A stretch of DNA of 64,000 nucleotides from Ctenosaura bakeri (taxonomy: Eukaryota; Chordata; Lepidosauria; Squamata; Iguanidae): positions 124,001 through 188,000 of the forward strand of contig CAOLHI010000747.1 of assembly GCA_948474755.1 (NCBI GenBank). The letters run 5' to 3'. Shown piece by piece: positions 35,036 through 46,610 of this stretch. The notes under the pieces are model-generated. The model worked only from the letters and a program-made list of their open reading frames with translations, was not told where the DNA came from and made no database searches. The translations under genes and the position numbers were made by a program. Every line of letters starts with the position of its first letter. Within the stretch, counting starts at the first letter, position 1.

Positions 35036-36205
35036 TCTTGCAGAAAGATAATAGACAGTAGGTCTCTTTTTGGGGTTGTATAAAATGACACAATCTGTTA
35101 CAATATTACCAATTAGCAGTTGGCCTATATAAACATTAGATATAATTTACCTTTAATTAGCTTGCTCATTCCCCAGTTGTATACACTGTATGAAAAACTG
35201 AGTCAGGCTAACTCTGCTGTATTTTTAATGCCTTATGTTTAGCTTGTTATATTTTTGGAGAAATTAGATAGCCTGGCAACTGACAAAAAAAAAATCAACC
35301 CAAGGCCTGTAAAACTGTCTAGCAAAATAAAACAGCAATAAACTATTTCATCTAGTTTACACATATGTGCTTAAGTCAGATGGGTGGATGGAATTATTAC
35401 TTAAGTTTTTCCATAACAGCTGCAGCTTCCCATAAATGTGCTGGCTGCTGTAAGAAAAGGAGAGGTAAGTTTTGAAGGAAGAACACATAATCAAAAATTC
35501 TGTTAGAAATCATCACTGTTGAAACTGGTGTCTCTCCATTTTGTGTAGCATGTACCCAGTGCCACTCACTCCAATGAGGCATTTATAGCATGCAAAACTT
35601 TAAAAGATGCTTTTTAAAAATAATGTACTTTCTTACTTGTTACAAACTCCTAAAATAATGCTGTCACTGAGTATTCAGAAAAAATAGTAACTTCTTGCGT
35701 TATATAATTGCATTACATTATTTGGCTGTTAGAGAATGATGTGAAAATGGCAGAAAACCTGGACAGTTTCTCTAAAAATGCCATTTAAAAGAAAATTTTA
35801 GGAGGAAGTAGAAAACACTGCTCATTGCATATAATCAGAAATAAATAGCATTACCACTTGTTACATTACTTTTGAAATATAACTTAATTATACCCCAATT
35901 CCAGGTAACTTGTTATTGGTAAATGTGTTACTTGTACCTGTTGCTCATTACTTCCAAGTGGTGCTGCTATAAACTGCATAAAATGGCAACCCTATTTGCT
36001 GATAAATTATTTAAATCCCAAGGAACATCTGTGAGTTTCAGTGGTATTAAAGCATATTTGTCCATATACTTATCCAACCTCTCCTGCAGAAAGAGAATAT
36101 ACAACAGGTCAAATTCTTGCCTTGTGTAAGATGACACAATGTTACAATACCCACACAATGCCACAATATCCATTAATTGGTTAATTAATTAACCAATATA
36201 AACAT
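35036..36205. repeat. Two diverged copies of an unclassified repeat (35,036-35,150 and 36,087-36,205)
   Basis: Both copies show, in order, TTGCAGAAAGA, an ACAGTAGGTC/ACAACAGGTC block, AAAATGACACAAT/AAGATGACACAATG, GTTACAATA, and a CCTATATAAACAT/CCAATATAAACAT end. They sit about 1.05 kb apart in the same orientation. The DNA between them is AT-rich with no coding signal. Either a local duplication or two insertions of one family. Confidence 0.55.
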
Positions 36206-38375
36206 GGGGTCTGTTTGCTAGGCAAAGACTATGGCCATTGCAATCGAGATCAGACACAAACAAGTTCTGTATGATTTTGCTGGTTTTCTATTGACATTAT
36301 TCAGCAGGTTGCAGGACAGAGGTCCCAGCTTTTAAGTTTGCACGAGGCCCTTCTTCTCACTACAGATTTCAGAAAAGAAAGAACAGCCAAAATACTCATA
36401 ATCTTAAATTGTCAAGTAGGATCCCAGCCCTGCATATTTCAAAAACACTCAGTCAAACAATAACTCAATTACTATAAACCATGTGATAAGAGATAATAGC
36501 AACCAATTAGCTCCTTATTTGACCATTCAGTTTCATATTAACAAAGGAAACCCACAGTTCTACTCATTGGTACCTCTACCCTCCTGCTAGATAACCCAAC
36601 TCAGATTCTCAGTGTGACTGTATATCCCAATGATAATGATCAAATCATTCCTTAAAATATTATAAATACGCACAATCAGCACATGTATAACTTCTTTCAC
36701 TGTATTACATCCTGGTTCTATTACTGTATGATGAAGTACCTGATTCCATCATTAGATGGTTGCCATATACATTTCTCTAAAGTTTTACATTGCTATTTTG
36801 TGGTTTTGCACATTAAGAGTGGTAGGAAATCAGTAAAGATGAAAGGGTTACACCTCTGAACATGATCTACTTTGAAATGGATTATTTCTGCAATGGAGTG
36901 TAGAGTCATGAGTCAGAACTTTGGTATACATGCTGCTGGAGCAGCAAAACAACAAAATCAGTTTCCCATTAGTTAAAACCCATAGATTACATCCCAGCTC
37001 ACAAAACTTCATAAAGCATTTAGCATGTCATTGAATAGCAGAAGAGCACAAGCACTTCATATGTGAAGAAAACACACTGCATAGAACTAACTTGTGTAAA
37101 GGAATGTGTGTGAATCCCTCATTTGGATTTAATATGTGAAGAAGTGTTGTACACATAAATTGATATGTATACAAGGGATGGGAACATGTGGCCAAGGAAG
37201 CTTCCACTAATGTTTATACATAGCTTTTTAGGCACATGAGGAATGAGTACATGTTGCTATCCATTTGGATATTCCTATAAATGGACTATAGTAACTTTGT
37301 TGTGTCTACTGCTGAAAGTGCCAGTCCACAGAGCAATGTGAGTATTTCTTCAGAAATCTTGCACTGCCATTTCCCCCCAATGCATTCTTTAGAATCTGCT
37401 GCCATCTAGTGAGAATTACTATCGGTAGCTATTTTTAAACACTGCTGTTCTAAACCAAACCTGAGTTTGGTTCAATAAAATTTACCAACATATTTTTAAT
37501 CAGTTATTGGATTATTATGAGTTGGCAAGAACACAAAGAGATCAGTAACTCTCAAAACGGACATATACTGCTTTAACAATGCCTTACTAAAAATAAAATT
37601 GGTGGTTAATCTGTTATATATATACCAAAAATGGAAGATAATACAATGAACAGAATCTTTGTAAGGGCCCAGTAAACTAAATCAATATTGTAACTCATAT
37701 GCTGCACAGGAAGTAACTGCATGAGGTGTACATTTTTCCTCACATCTAAGCATGATGGAGTTTCTGTGTCTGCATGTCTGTGACAGGATTACAAGGGTGA
37801 AAAATAAGACAGGATTACTGTATCTCTGATGGTTGTGCAGAAAAAGGAAATTCAGCAGGTGGAGTTTGCATGATAAGCAACACCTGGCAAAATTTCACCT
37901 TTTACTCAGAAAAACTCACCTATTCTATGAAATAGGAAAAGGGGAAATATATTGTGCAAAAAAAGAGTTTAGTCATGTAAATGAACACTTCAAACAATAG
38001 ATTTATGAATTAAGAGCTCCTTGAAGCTTTTGTATGATTGACAGACAGACAGACAGACAGACAGACTCATTGATATGCTGTTGTGGATGGCAAAATGATA
38101 GTCCGCCACCTATCCTGCTTAGAGATATAAAATTTCTGAATTTTGAAGCCATGGAGAGAAAACATTTTACCTCATGGAGTTTAGGGAAAAATGAAATTGA
38201 GTGAATGCTTAAGTATAATAAAGACTTGTTTTCATATCAAACTTACCTTACTGCTTTAGCAACCAAATGTGCTTCATTTGTAATTTAAGAAGCATATAAA
38301 ATTGAACTACCTAGCACATTTAAGAATTTTAAAAATATAGAAACTTTAATTTTGTACAAGCACATGGTTCATCCA
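36206..38375. other. Intergenic, mostly unique AT-rich DNA
   Basis: Longest stretch without a named repeat, apart from the (GACA)n run at 38,040. No gene-like frame at all. Confidence 0.5.
38040..38066 (+). repeat. (GACA)n microsatellite
   Basis: About six perfect ACAG/GACA units. Confidence 0.9.
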
Positions 38376-38770
38376 CTGCAATGCTCCCCCCTCCGGTCAG
38401 TGCAGGAATGCACAGCTGAAGCACCCCTGAGAGGGAACCATTCAACATCTTCTTAAAGATCTCCAACAAAGGAGAGTCCACCCCTATGTGAGGCAGCCTA
38501 TTTTACTGTCAAACAGTTAGGATCTTCCTAACATTTACTTGGAATCTTCTTTCTTGTAATTTACAGTTTCAGGTACTATTATCTGGAACAGTACAAACCT
38601 CCTCCATTTTTGATGTAACAGCCCTTCTGGTATTTAAAGATTGCTGTCATAACGCCTTTCAGTCTTCATGTTTAGCATACACATCTCCTTTAACTGTTAC
38701 TCACAGGATTTTGTTTCCAGATCATTTGAAGGTCTGGAAATACAATCTTTAATAAAGAGAGTGCTGAAAG
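38376..38770 (-). mobile_element. Old CR1-like LINE fragment, reverse orientation
   Basis: The sequence GGAGAGTCCACCCCTATGTG, GGCAGCCTATTTTACTGTCA, GATCTTCCTAACATTTACTT, CTTGTAATTTACAGTTTC and CATAACGCCTTTCAGTCTTC follows the order of the reversed CR1 3' region at 25,098-25,775 with heavy divergence. Confidence 0.6.
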
Positions 38771-38811
38771 CTTCAACACCAGATCTTACCTAAGCACATG
38801 TATCTTATCTG

Positions 38812-38870
38812 AGGACATAGCCGTGTTGGTCTATATCAGCAAGCAAAGGGATCTCATAGGCCCTTTGAAC
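38812..38870. repeat. Short fragment of a sauropsid interspersed repeat
   Basis: GACATAGCCGTGTTGGTCTA, TATCAGCAAGCAAAGGGATC and TCATAGGCCC form the well-known end of the repeat family also represented at 46,437-46,610. Confidence 0.5.
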
Positions 38871-40640
38871 ATTAATAGTTTAAGATATGCACATGACACT
38901 CCTACTGTTAACAGAAAATAGCAAAGACTTGGAACAACTGTTGAAGTAAATCAAAGAAGAAAGTGCAAAGACAGGTTTACAGCTGCATCTTAAGAAAACA
39001 CAAATAATTACCACAGATGATTTATATAACTTTGAAACAGGTAATGAATACATTGAAATAGTTAGATTTAGTGTTAGGTAGATAACCTTGACTCAGTACT
39101 TAATCAGAATGGAGACTGCAGTCAAGAAATCAGAAGAAGACTAGGACTTGGAAGGGCAGCTATGAAGGAGCTAGATAAGATCCTCAAGTGTAAGGATATA
39201 TGGCTATGGTGATGAGTCCCAAAGGTGCTACAAGATCCTTTTGCAGACATATATCTTTGTTATGGTATCTGAGAAGTGATGGTGTTGGTATATGTGTGTG
39301 TGAAAACAGAAAGCACAAATTTTAAAATAAATAGAAGCGTCCTATTTGACCAGAAGTAATCTTAAACAATTTTAAGGTATAGAAGTAAGTTTTAATAAAA
39401 ATTTAAGTCAACATTAAAAAGTACCGAACTCTTCAACAGTATAGTATCACAAGTAAAGAAGCCATCCCCACAATATACTCTTTTCACAAAGATGGCAACA
39501 CTCTCTGGTTGAGTGTTTGATCAAGAATTCTATACATGAGAGCTGTCATTCTCAAATTCTGTAGACTGTCTTACATACAAATCCCTATACCATGCACTTC
39601 CTAGAATTCTTAGTGAATAAAACCTTTCCTTAAAAACCATTCAGCTCATTCCAGTAAATATCCAACAGCCACCCAAAAGAATGGAAAAGGGCACACAGTC
39701 CCAGAATAAGTGGACATGGAGGCAACAACCAGCAAAATCTGGCAAAACTCAACGAACAATATTCTGAGAGCTCATGCTTCTTTAGATCAGTCTAGAAAAA
39801 CCCACAAAGCATTCACACATTCCAAATGAAAAAATATTGCATTAGAAATGTGTGTGTGTTTTCCCAGTTTCTCCACCAAAAAAAAAAGGGGGGGGGAGAA
39901 AAAAGAAAATTTAACTTTAGGAGAAAACAAACCACTAAACAAAACACCATTGCCTGACATTTTTCAGTTTCCCCCCTGAGCCTTCATATTTCTAATCCTA
40001 CTCATGTATGACTTGATAGTAAACATATAGAAAAAGTAAATTCTAAACATACCTAGAGCAGTAATGATGCTTTGAATGCAATTTTCGCAGTTACATCAAA
40101 GGAGGCACTGCCACATCCTGGTAATGCAATTAATCCTTTTAGTCCCTCCACAATATGAGATATAGCATAGTTCTTATTGCTTGTGCCAGCCTGGCCTAGT
40201 TTTCACCTGGGTGCGGTAAACTGTCACAGAAACCTGTATTTTGAACATATTATTATGTTATTGCTACCTTCACATGTAGACAGGAAAGCTATAAACATTT
40301 CAAAGAATCAGAAGGCCATCAGGCAATCACATCAAAACAAACCAGTTCACTTAGAGAACTCTCTTATTTCTAGTTCAGAATTCTTTGACCAAGGATATTG
40401 TCTGTTTTAGCATCCCAAAATGGGTCATCTGTTGAATACAATCCAAACATTACCAAAGCTGAGGCATTCCTTCTGGCAGAAGGTGGAGAGCTGCAATTTT
40501 AACTGGTTTTAACCCCATTCTGATAATTTAAGAGTTACATGGCTCATATTTGCAGCAGTGGCACTTAGTAAGCTGTGCTTGTAATCTCACCAAAATGAGT
40601 GCTACATATTCTACATTTGTGACAGATTATGGCTACGATG
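38871..40640. other. Intergenic, nothing recognised
   Basis: AT-rich, with an A-run/G-run at 39,879-39,897. No gene. Confidence 0.5.
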
Positions 40641-40860
40641 TGAGCCAATATGGTATAGAGGTTTGAGTGTTGGACTTTAATTTTTAAGACCAGGGTTCAA
40701 ATCTCCACTTCATGGAAACCCACTAGGTAACCTTGGGCAAGTCCTATTCTTTCAGCCTCAGAAGAAGGCAAAGGCAAAGGCAACCTCATCTGAACAAATC
40801 TTGCCAAGAAAATCCTGTGATAAGTCTGCCTTAGAGTCATCGTTAAGGCACATAACAATG
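40641..40860 (+). mobile_element. tRNA-derived SINE, full length
   Basis: The head is GAGCCAATATGGTATAGAGG, TTTGAGTGTTGGACTT, then box B-like CAGGGTTCAAATCTCC. The body has AACCTTGGGCAAGTCC, CAGCCTCAGAAGAAGGCAAA, AATCTTGCCAAGAAAATCC and GTTAAGGCACATAACAATGG. Diverged by scattered substitutions. Confidence 0.82.
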
Positions 40861-41299
40861 GCCACCATAGTATGTACAAATACAACAGTCAATAAAGCCT
40901 ATAGCAATGTTGTGTTTTATCTACTGCTGCCTCACTTTATTGGGAGTGAAACTGAAAATACATTCTGTTCCGAATCCCTGAATAGCATCAAAGTTTAAAT
41001 ATATCTTTAGCCTGAAGTTCAGTGATACTACACTGGTCTCTCCCCACCCCTCAGTTCACCTCACAGGGCTGGAGGAAACACCATGCTTGTGAACTTAAAC
41101 GCCTTGGAGGAAAAGGAAGACAAAGATAAAATGAATAAGAGTATTTTATATATATACACACATTCCAGTGTTCCATCTGCTTGGTATTCTTGGGACCCAT
41201 TCAATTGTTGTGGCCTGATGATATAGACAAGATGTTTGAATCGGCCCATTCCAACACATGTAAGCTTGTCCATTATCTTAGCTGATAAGATCTTGCAAA

Positions 41300-42264
41300 G
41301 ATGGACAGATGGGAGTGTGTCAAGAGGGAGGTAAGTGCCTCTCTATGCCAGAGGAAGGTGACTGCTGCCCTGAAGAAAGCTGTAACACACCCTTCTTGAA
41401 GAAGACCTTCCTAGACCTGAAGATATATGAGACTTACTGCCCTATAGCTAATATCCCCTATTTGGGCAAACTGCTTGAGTGTTGTGACTATGCAGCTTTG
41501 GATATTCTTGGAAGAAACAGATTGTCTGGATCCATTTCAGTCTAGTTTCAAACCAGGCTACAGGACTTCCAGTTTTGGCTGCTCTGCCAACCTGCTCTGA
41601 GTAAAAGACAGAAAGAGTGGTACTGTGTTGATCCTTCCAGAACAATCTTCTGTTTTCAATACTATTGATCATGGTATACTATTGAACCAGTTCTGTAAGC
41701 TTGGAGAGGAAGGTACAGTGTTACAGTGGTTCCATTGCTTTCTTCAAGGCCAGTTCCAGAAAGTAGTACTGGAAGGCTCTTCTTCAGCTACATGGCGATT
41801 GTGCTGAGGAGGACCACCGCAAGGTTCCATTTTATCTCCTCATATTTATATGAAGGCAATGGGGAAGTTCATTAGGGGTTTTGGGGATGAGTGTCATCAG
41901 TATGCTGAGCTCTGCTTCTTGTTTTCAGTCACCTGGAATTGTGCAGATGTTGGATCAGTATCTAGATGAACTGAATTATGTACTATAATGGACTGAATAA
42001 GGGCCAATAAAATGAAGATGAATCCAGATCAAATGGAGACTCTGTGGTCCAAGGGTTGTAAGATCCAGAAACTTGGTAAGTTATATGCCCTGGATAGGGT
42101 TGCACTGCCCTGAAAGAGCAGGTACCTAGCTTGGGACTTGCATCTAAATCTTTCATTGGAGACCCAGGTGGATGCTGTGGCTTGGAGTGGCTGGGGCCAG
42201 TTTCAACTGGTCTACCAGTTATGGCCTGACAGGGCTGACTTAGCCACAGTACTCCACGCACTGG
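41300..42264 (+). mobile_element. Old L2 LINE fragment
   Basis: Traces of L2 reverse transcriptase appear in shifting frames. CAATACTATTGATCATGGTA encodes the NTIDHG block. CAAGGTTCCATTTTATCTCC encodes QGSILS, and GTCATCAGTATGCTGAGCTC sits at the degraded YADD position. GGACTGAATAAGGGCCAATA and AATGAAGATGAATCCAGATC match the L2 segment at 56,570-56,620. It ends where a MITE begins at 42,265. No intact frame. Confidence 0.75.
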
Positions 42265-42580
42265 CATACCCTCCAATATTTCAAAGATGAAAACTGGGAC
42301 ACCTATGGCCAAAGGATATCAAGGTGGGGTTAAGATGGCAAAAGTTACTAATGATGGAAAACAGATAAGCTAGGAGAGGCTGCAGCATTTTACTTTTGCC
42401 TGCGCCTACTGGAAAAGCAAGAATCTGCCCCTAGTCCTCCGCCTCCCCTGCTGAGTTAACTGAGTACTAAAAACTTTTGCACTTTGAACTCAGTTTGCAG
42501 AAGCTGAGGACAAAGGGAGAAGATCAGGGAAGGAGAGAGAGAAACTGGAACATTTTAAAAAGCATTTTAACCTCCACTAT
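42265..42580. mobile_element. MITE of the 6,210 family, right end eroded
   Basis: The left end is GCATACCCTCCAATATTTCA then GAAAACTGGGACAC. Interior blocks AGCTAGGAGAGGCTGCAGCA and TTTTGCACTTTGAACTC match 6,290-6,410. It sits exactly where the preceding L2 fragment stops, so it may have truncated that copy. Confidence 0.6.
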
Positions 42581-42902
42581 TCTAACCCCCCCCTTTTTTT
42601 TTATCATGGTGGAAGTTAGAATCATGCAAGGACCAAAACTGTCACCCCCGACCCACCTCAGTGATGTATCTCTGGCAGGTAGCTACTCTATGTCTCCCAG
42701 TGAAACCTGTTTAAGTGGGGCAGCACCCCAAGATGTCAGCGGAGAGCAGCAAGAATAGCAAAGCCATCTTCAGCTATTTTCCTTTACCTGGCTGCACAAT
42801 AATACCACCACTCTCAGGGACCTCCTGAGGACCCCAAGGAGGCCCTTGTAGATACCTTTTCCAGTCCGTCTCCGTCGAACTAAAGGAAATTCGGTAACAA
42901 CT

Positions 42903-42928
42903 CAAAACAACAACAACAACAACAACAA
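42903..42928 (+). repeat. (AAC)n microsatellite
   Basis: About eight AAC units between the 3' MITE/L2 region and the SINE at 42,994. May be a remnant SINE tail. Confidence 0.85.
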
Positions 42929-42993
42929 AACCAGAAGTGCCCAATATTCTTTGGTAAGCCCGTGGCAAGGCCCAAATGGGCGGTAGTGTTATT

Positions 42994-43168
42994 GCTGTAT
43001 GCCTTCAAGTCATTCAGACTTATGACGACCCTAAGGCGAACCTATCACGGGGTTTTGTGGGGCTGAGAGTGTGTGACGCCCCTAAGGTCACCCAGTGGGT
43101 CTCCATGGCCGAGCGGGGAGTCGAACCCTGGTCTCCAGCCCTCAAACCACTACACCACGCTGGCTGGT
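42994..43168 (-). mobile_element. tRNA-derived SINE, well preserved, with (AAC)n tail nearby
   Basis: Left to right it is the reversed SINE: GTATGCCTTCAAGTC, CTTATGACGACCCTAAGGCG, CACGGGGTTTTGTGGGG, AGGTCACCCAGTGGGTCTCC, GGAGTCGAACCCTGGTCTCC and CAAACCACTACACCACGCTGG. The intact CpGs and box B complement suggest a recent insertion. The microsatellite at 42,903-42,928 lies about 65 bp to the left. The perfect palindrome begins 13 bp to the right. Confidence 0.87.
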
Positions 43169-43180
43169 AGTGTTACCTGT

Positions 43181-43360
43181 GGCCATTTCCGCACTAGCCA
43201 GTTATAGCGCGATGATTCCGCTTTCAACCTCCTCTGGAATCCTGGGGTTTGCAGTTTCGGGAGGGGCCGGCCGGCCCCTCCCGAAACTGCAAACCCCAGG
43301 ATTCCAGAGGAGGTTGAAAGCGGAATCATCGCGCTATAACTGGCTAGTGCGGAAATGGCC
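43181..43360. repeat. Perfect 180-bp palindromic MITE (90-bp arms, no spacer)
   Basis: Positions 43,181-43,270 are the exact reverse complement of 43,271-43,360; I compared the arms base by base and found no mismatch. The termini read GGCCATTTCCGCACTAG and the centre is CCGGCCGG. Sequence features (GTTATAGCGC, GATTCCGCTTTCAAC, GGGTTTGCAGTTT) identify it as the youngest member of a MITE family with several older copies here. It sits about 120 bp before the GC-rich promoter region. No clear target duplication is visible. Confidence 0.95.
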
Positions 43361-43479
43361 TCTATTTCAGTCCCCCGGCCCCCCCTTTCGAGCGTGACTC
43401 CTTTTCCCCTCAGCCCCTGACTGCTCGATTGACTTTCTTATGACTGAAGTCCTTACACAACAGGAGATTCCGTTCTTGT

Positions 43480-44200
43480 CCCCCGTCCCCGCAGCGAAGG
43501 CCACGAAGAAGGGAAGAAAGAAAGCGGAGCAGGCGCCGGGGTCTCTTTCGCCTCTGGTGTCATGGCGCCCGCCACTCGTGAGGTAAACACAAGGTGCCGG
43601 ATGGAGCGGAGCCGGCGCGACGAGAACCGGGCCGTGGAGGGGGCGGAGAAAGGAGGAGCTGGAGGAAGGAAGGAACGGAAGGAGGAAGGAAGGGGGCGAC
43701 GAGCTCGGACGGTTTTGGGCGACGAGGGTCAGTGCCGCCGTCGGGGGTGTTGCTGTGGGCTTCTGCGCGGGCACGATGGAGCGAAACCAGTAACGGGGGG
43801 GGCGGGTGGAGGCGCCGCGGAGGCAGCGGCAGCGGCGCGGAAGAGGCGAAAGCGACGAGGCGGAAGGGCGGTTAAGTCGGTTGCTGAGTGAGTTCGTGCT
43901 CGTCCGCCTCGTCTCCTTGTCTCTCCCGTCCCTAAAGGGAGACACTGGCCGACGCCGACGCCTCCTCCTGCCTCTGGTTATGGGGTCTCCGTTGGGGTGG
44001 GAGGGCCTGCCCGCAGCCGGGTTCCGGGGGGGGGTTGGTGTCGATCAAGGCGGACGCTGTGAGGGGAAGGAGGTCAGCGCCTTTTTCGCTGGGCCTGAGG
44101 TGCGCGCCTTCCTTCCAAATCTTGGCGGTGTGGCAACAACGCCCCCTCTGCAGGGGGAAGGGCTGACACGCGGGGGGACACTCATTCCGGGGTCTTAGGC
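43480..44200 (+). promoter_or_regulatory. TUT7: CpG island, likely TUT7 promoter and non-coding first exon
   Basis: This is the most CpG-dense stretch in the window. It is GC-rich, with repeated CGG, GCG and GGAGG tracts and no TATA box, as in housekeeping promoters. It lies about 3-4 kb before the first TUT7 coding exon, on the correct side. Possible 5' splice sites for a first exon are GTGAGT at 43,888 (after GCTGA) and GTAAAC at 43,583 (after CGTGAG); I cannot choose between them. The long open frames here on both strands are composition effects of GC-rich DNA, not convincing proteins. The transcription start is not resolved. Confidence 0.75.
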
Positions 44201-44719
44201 GTCCTCACAGACGAGCTTTCCACTCGCTTTCACCTCAGTCGCTCTGTCTGGCAGTGACGGTTATGACAAACGTCAAGGAGCCTCTTTCCTATTTTATGCA
44301 CTGTAACGCTCAAATATACCACCGTGTTGTTGTTGTTGTTTTGTTGTTGTTTTAAAAGGTGTTTAGTCTCACTTCTCTCTTTCTCATGAGGGGCTGTGTC
44401 TCTGCGAGGAGCTACGTGTACACTGGATTAAAAAGCCTGAAATCCTATGTTGGTTCCAACTACGTAGATAGGTTGGGACAGTGGAACTTGCGCAACTATT
44501 TATTTGCCCAGTACTCTAGCTGATGCGGACGGTTGGACTTAGGCCGTGGTCCTCATCTCCTTTCTGCCCGGTGTTAACGTTTATGAATGAGATGGAAAAC
44601 AGGAAATCTCCTTCGTGTCCTGTGTTTAAAGGCTCTTGATTAATAAATCTCAACTTGAATTCTTAAGGTTACATTTAGGTACTTTGCGGAGCATGGGTGT
44701 TTGGTGAAGTCTTGTGAAC

Positions 44720-44908
44720 CAGGGCTGCTCAAAGTGGTGACCCAGGAACCCATGCCGGTCCCTGAGCCATTGGTTACCAGTCCTCAGTGAGTTTTTGAGA
44801 AAGAATGTAACAATTGGAGCTAATGGCCACATATATGGTACTAGTCCCTAGTATATTAGGGTAAGGCAGGTTGCCAGCTCCCTACATCAGATAGTTTGAG
44901 AAGCACTT
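44720..44908. mobile_element. Degraded short hAT MITE
   Basis: The left end CAGGGCTGCTCAAAGTGG and right end TAGTTTGAGAAGCACTT are inverted with mismatches. Flanks TTGTGAAC and TATTGAAC agree at 6 of 8 bases, as an aged hAT target duplication would. It lies in TUT7 intron 1. Confidence 0.55.
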
Positions 44909-45168
44909 TATTGAACCATGGGCTTGTAAATAGGGCTTGTGGATGGGGATGCGTGTAGTCTCTTCAGGCAGCGTATGTTCTGTTAGTTCTCAAGTTGTAC
45001 AAACAGTAAACTGTCCTTTATGAAGAAATTAGCTCTTTTCCCCTTAGTGAGTTCAGGGTGAGAGTGAGGAAGAAAAGTAGCCCTCTCTATGAAGTGAGGG
45101 TAGGGGAAGGCACTTCATAGTTTCCCAGTGTATTACAGTACCCCATGGACAAGATTGTGTTTCTTTAA

Positions 45169-45369
45169 GGGCCTTTCCACATTACACTGTTATAGTGCTA
45201 TTATTCTACTTTCATCATCCTGTGGAACTTTGGCATTTGTAGTTTACTGAGATCAAACAGCTCTCTGGCTGAGAATTCTAATGCTCCTCCCTAAACGGCA
45301 AACCGCTGGATTCCATAGGATGTTGAAAGTGGAATAATAGCACTATAACAGTGCAATGTGGAAAGGCCC
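45169..45369. mobile_element. Palindromic MITE (Harbinger-like, TAA target duplication)
   Basis: The element has long inverted arms starting GGGCCTTTCCACATTACAC and ending with the near-exact complement. TAA lies on both sides (45,166-45,168 and 45,370-45,372), which fits the 3-bp TWA duplications of PIF/Harbinger elements. Arms of about 78 bp differ at a modest number of sites, so it is older than the perfect copy at 43,181. It lies in TUT7 intron 1. Superfamily assignment rests only on duplication length. Confidence 0.85.
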
Positions 45370-45974
45370 TAAAATAATTGGTCTCTGGATGTCCTCATGC
45401 AGTTTCATTGTAAATGGCCATTTGTGTGGAGGATCTGTTAGTATGAAAAGTGGTTGAACAATACAGAAGTAAGGCAGCATCCTGTGGGAACAGCTAATAC
45501 TATTAAGTGGTCTTTGTTTGAAAGCTATCATGACAGCAGAATTTGTTCTTTAACCCACCATTGCCAAGTAGTTGTTTGTTCTGAGATACTTACATTTTTG
45601 TCTTGGCACGTTACTGTTGCTTGATCCCTGTGGATCATAATTTTAATAGACAGTGTTAACCTAAATGTATTAATTCATGGTCAACAAAGTGTAATGTATA
45701 CTTATCTGTTATATGGGGCTTTATCTTCGTGTAAATCTTCAGGATTTCAGCCTTTGGCTGTTAATCATCTTTATATTCATAACTAGCAAAAAGCCACCAA
45801 GAAGAAGGAATGTGGGCATAAATACTAGTAATAAGTGCTTTCCATTACTAGTCCCTTCCCAGTGAGATTTACTTTTGTGTTTGTAGCAGCTGTACTGATG
45901 TCTGGAGGAGACTGGTTTCCTCTTTTTATCAAGATGTTACTTTAGCTTTTCCTCCTCTCTCTTTTTTTCTAAAT

Positions 45975-46090
45975 CAGCTTTTCCCAAGCTGATGTTTTCC
46001 AAATGTTTTGGGTTTAAGTACTCTGTTAGCTAGGGCTGATGGGAATTGTTGTCCAGTACTTTGGGAAGGCACCAGTTTGGGAAAGGCACT
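45975..46090. mobile_element. Degraded MITE (CTTCCCAAACT family)
   Basis: The left end reads CAGCTTTTCCCAAGC then CCAAATGTTTTGGG. The right end is CCAGTTTGGGAAAGGCACT, the inverted counterpart. GGGCTGATGGGAATTGTTGT is the common squamate core. It lies in TUT7 intron 1. Confidence 0.6.
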
Positions 46091-46436
46091 ACAGGTTATA
46101 TCTTTAGCTATAAATATTCATGTGTACACTGTATGCAAGTTGAATAACTTGATGGTTCTTTGTGTACAGATAATGTGCCTTCAGCCTCTTAAGAGTTAAA
46201 ATAATGGACTAGGTTTTAAATAGAGATCTTTCACAATTGCATACAGTAGTTGATTCCTGCTTTGTCTGGTTTCTGTCTGCTTTCATTTCCAATTCATTCT
46301 TCTTCAGTTTGCCACTGTATTCTCCAAAAATACTGTATGGTAACAGGTTCATTTCTGTAATCTTGTCAGATGAAGTTGTCAAGCAGATAGTCATGTTAAT
46401 CTGTTTTAGCATAAAACTGAAAAGGAGGCAGGGATG

Positions 46437-46610
46437 AAGGAATCCAACAGCACCTTTGAGACTGTTTTTTTTTTTTTAGCTTGAGCTTTTGTAAATGTCA
46501 ATCAGTTTTTGAAGTGTGCATCTGATGAAATAGATTGACATCCAGGAAAGCTCATGATAAATAAGCCAGTGAATTTCAAAGTTGCTGCTGGAGTCCTTCG
46601 TTCCCCTTTT
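46437..46610. repeat. Sauropsid interspersed repeat fragment (GCATCTGATGAAATAGATTG)
   Basis: ATCCAACAGCACCTTTGAGA, then a T-run, GTGCATCTGATGAAATAGAT, CCAGGAAAGCTCATGATAAA and TTGCTGCTGGAGTCCTTCG resemble a repeat common in reptile genomes. A shorter relative lies at 38,812-38,870 (CATAGCCGTGTTGGTCTATA). Class not assigned. Confidence 0.5.

Noticed and set aside
43367..43945. 192-residue open frame on the minus strand and overlapping plus-strand frames in the CpG island
   Set aside because: Low-complexity Ser/Pro/Arg or Gly/Arg content from GC-rich triplets on both strands at once; no domain and no splice or neighbour support.
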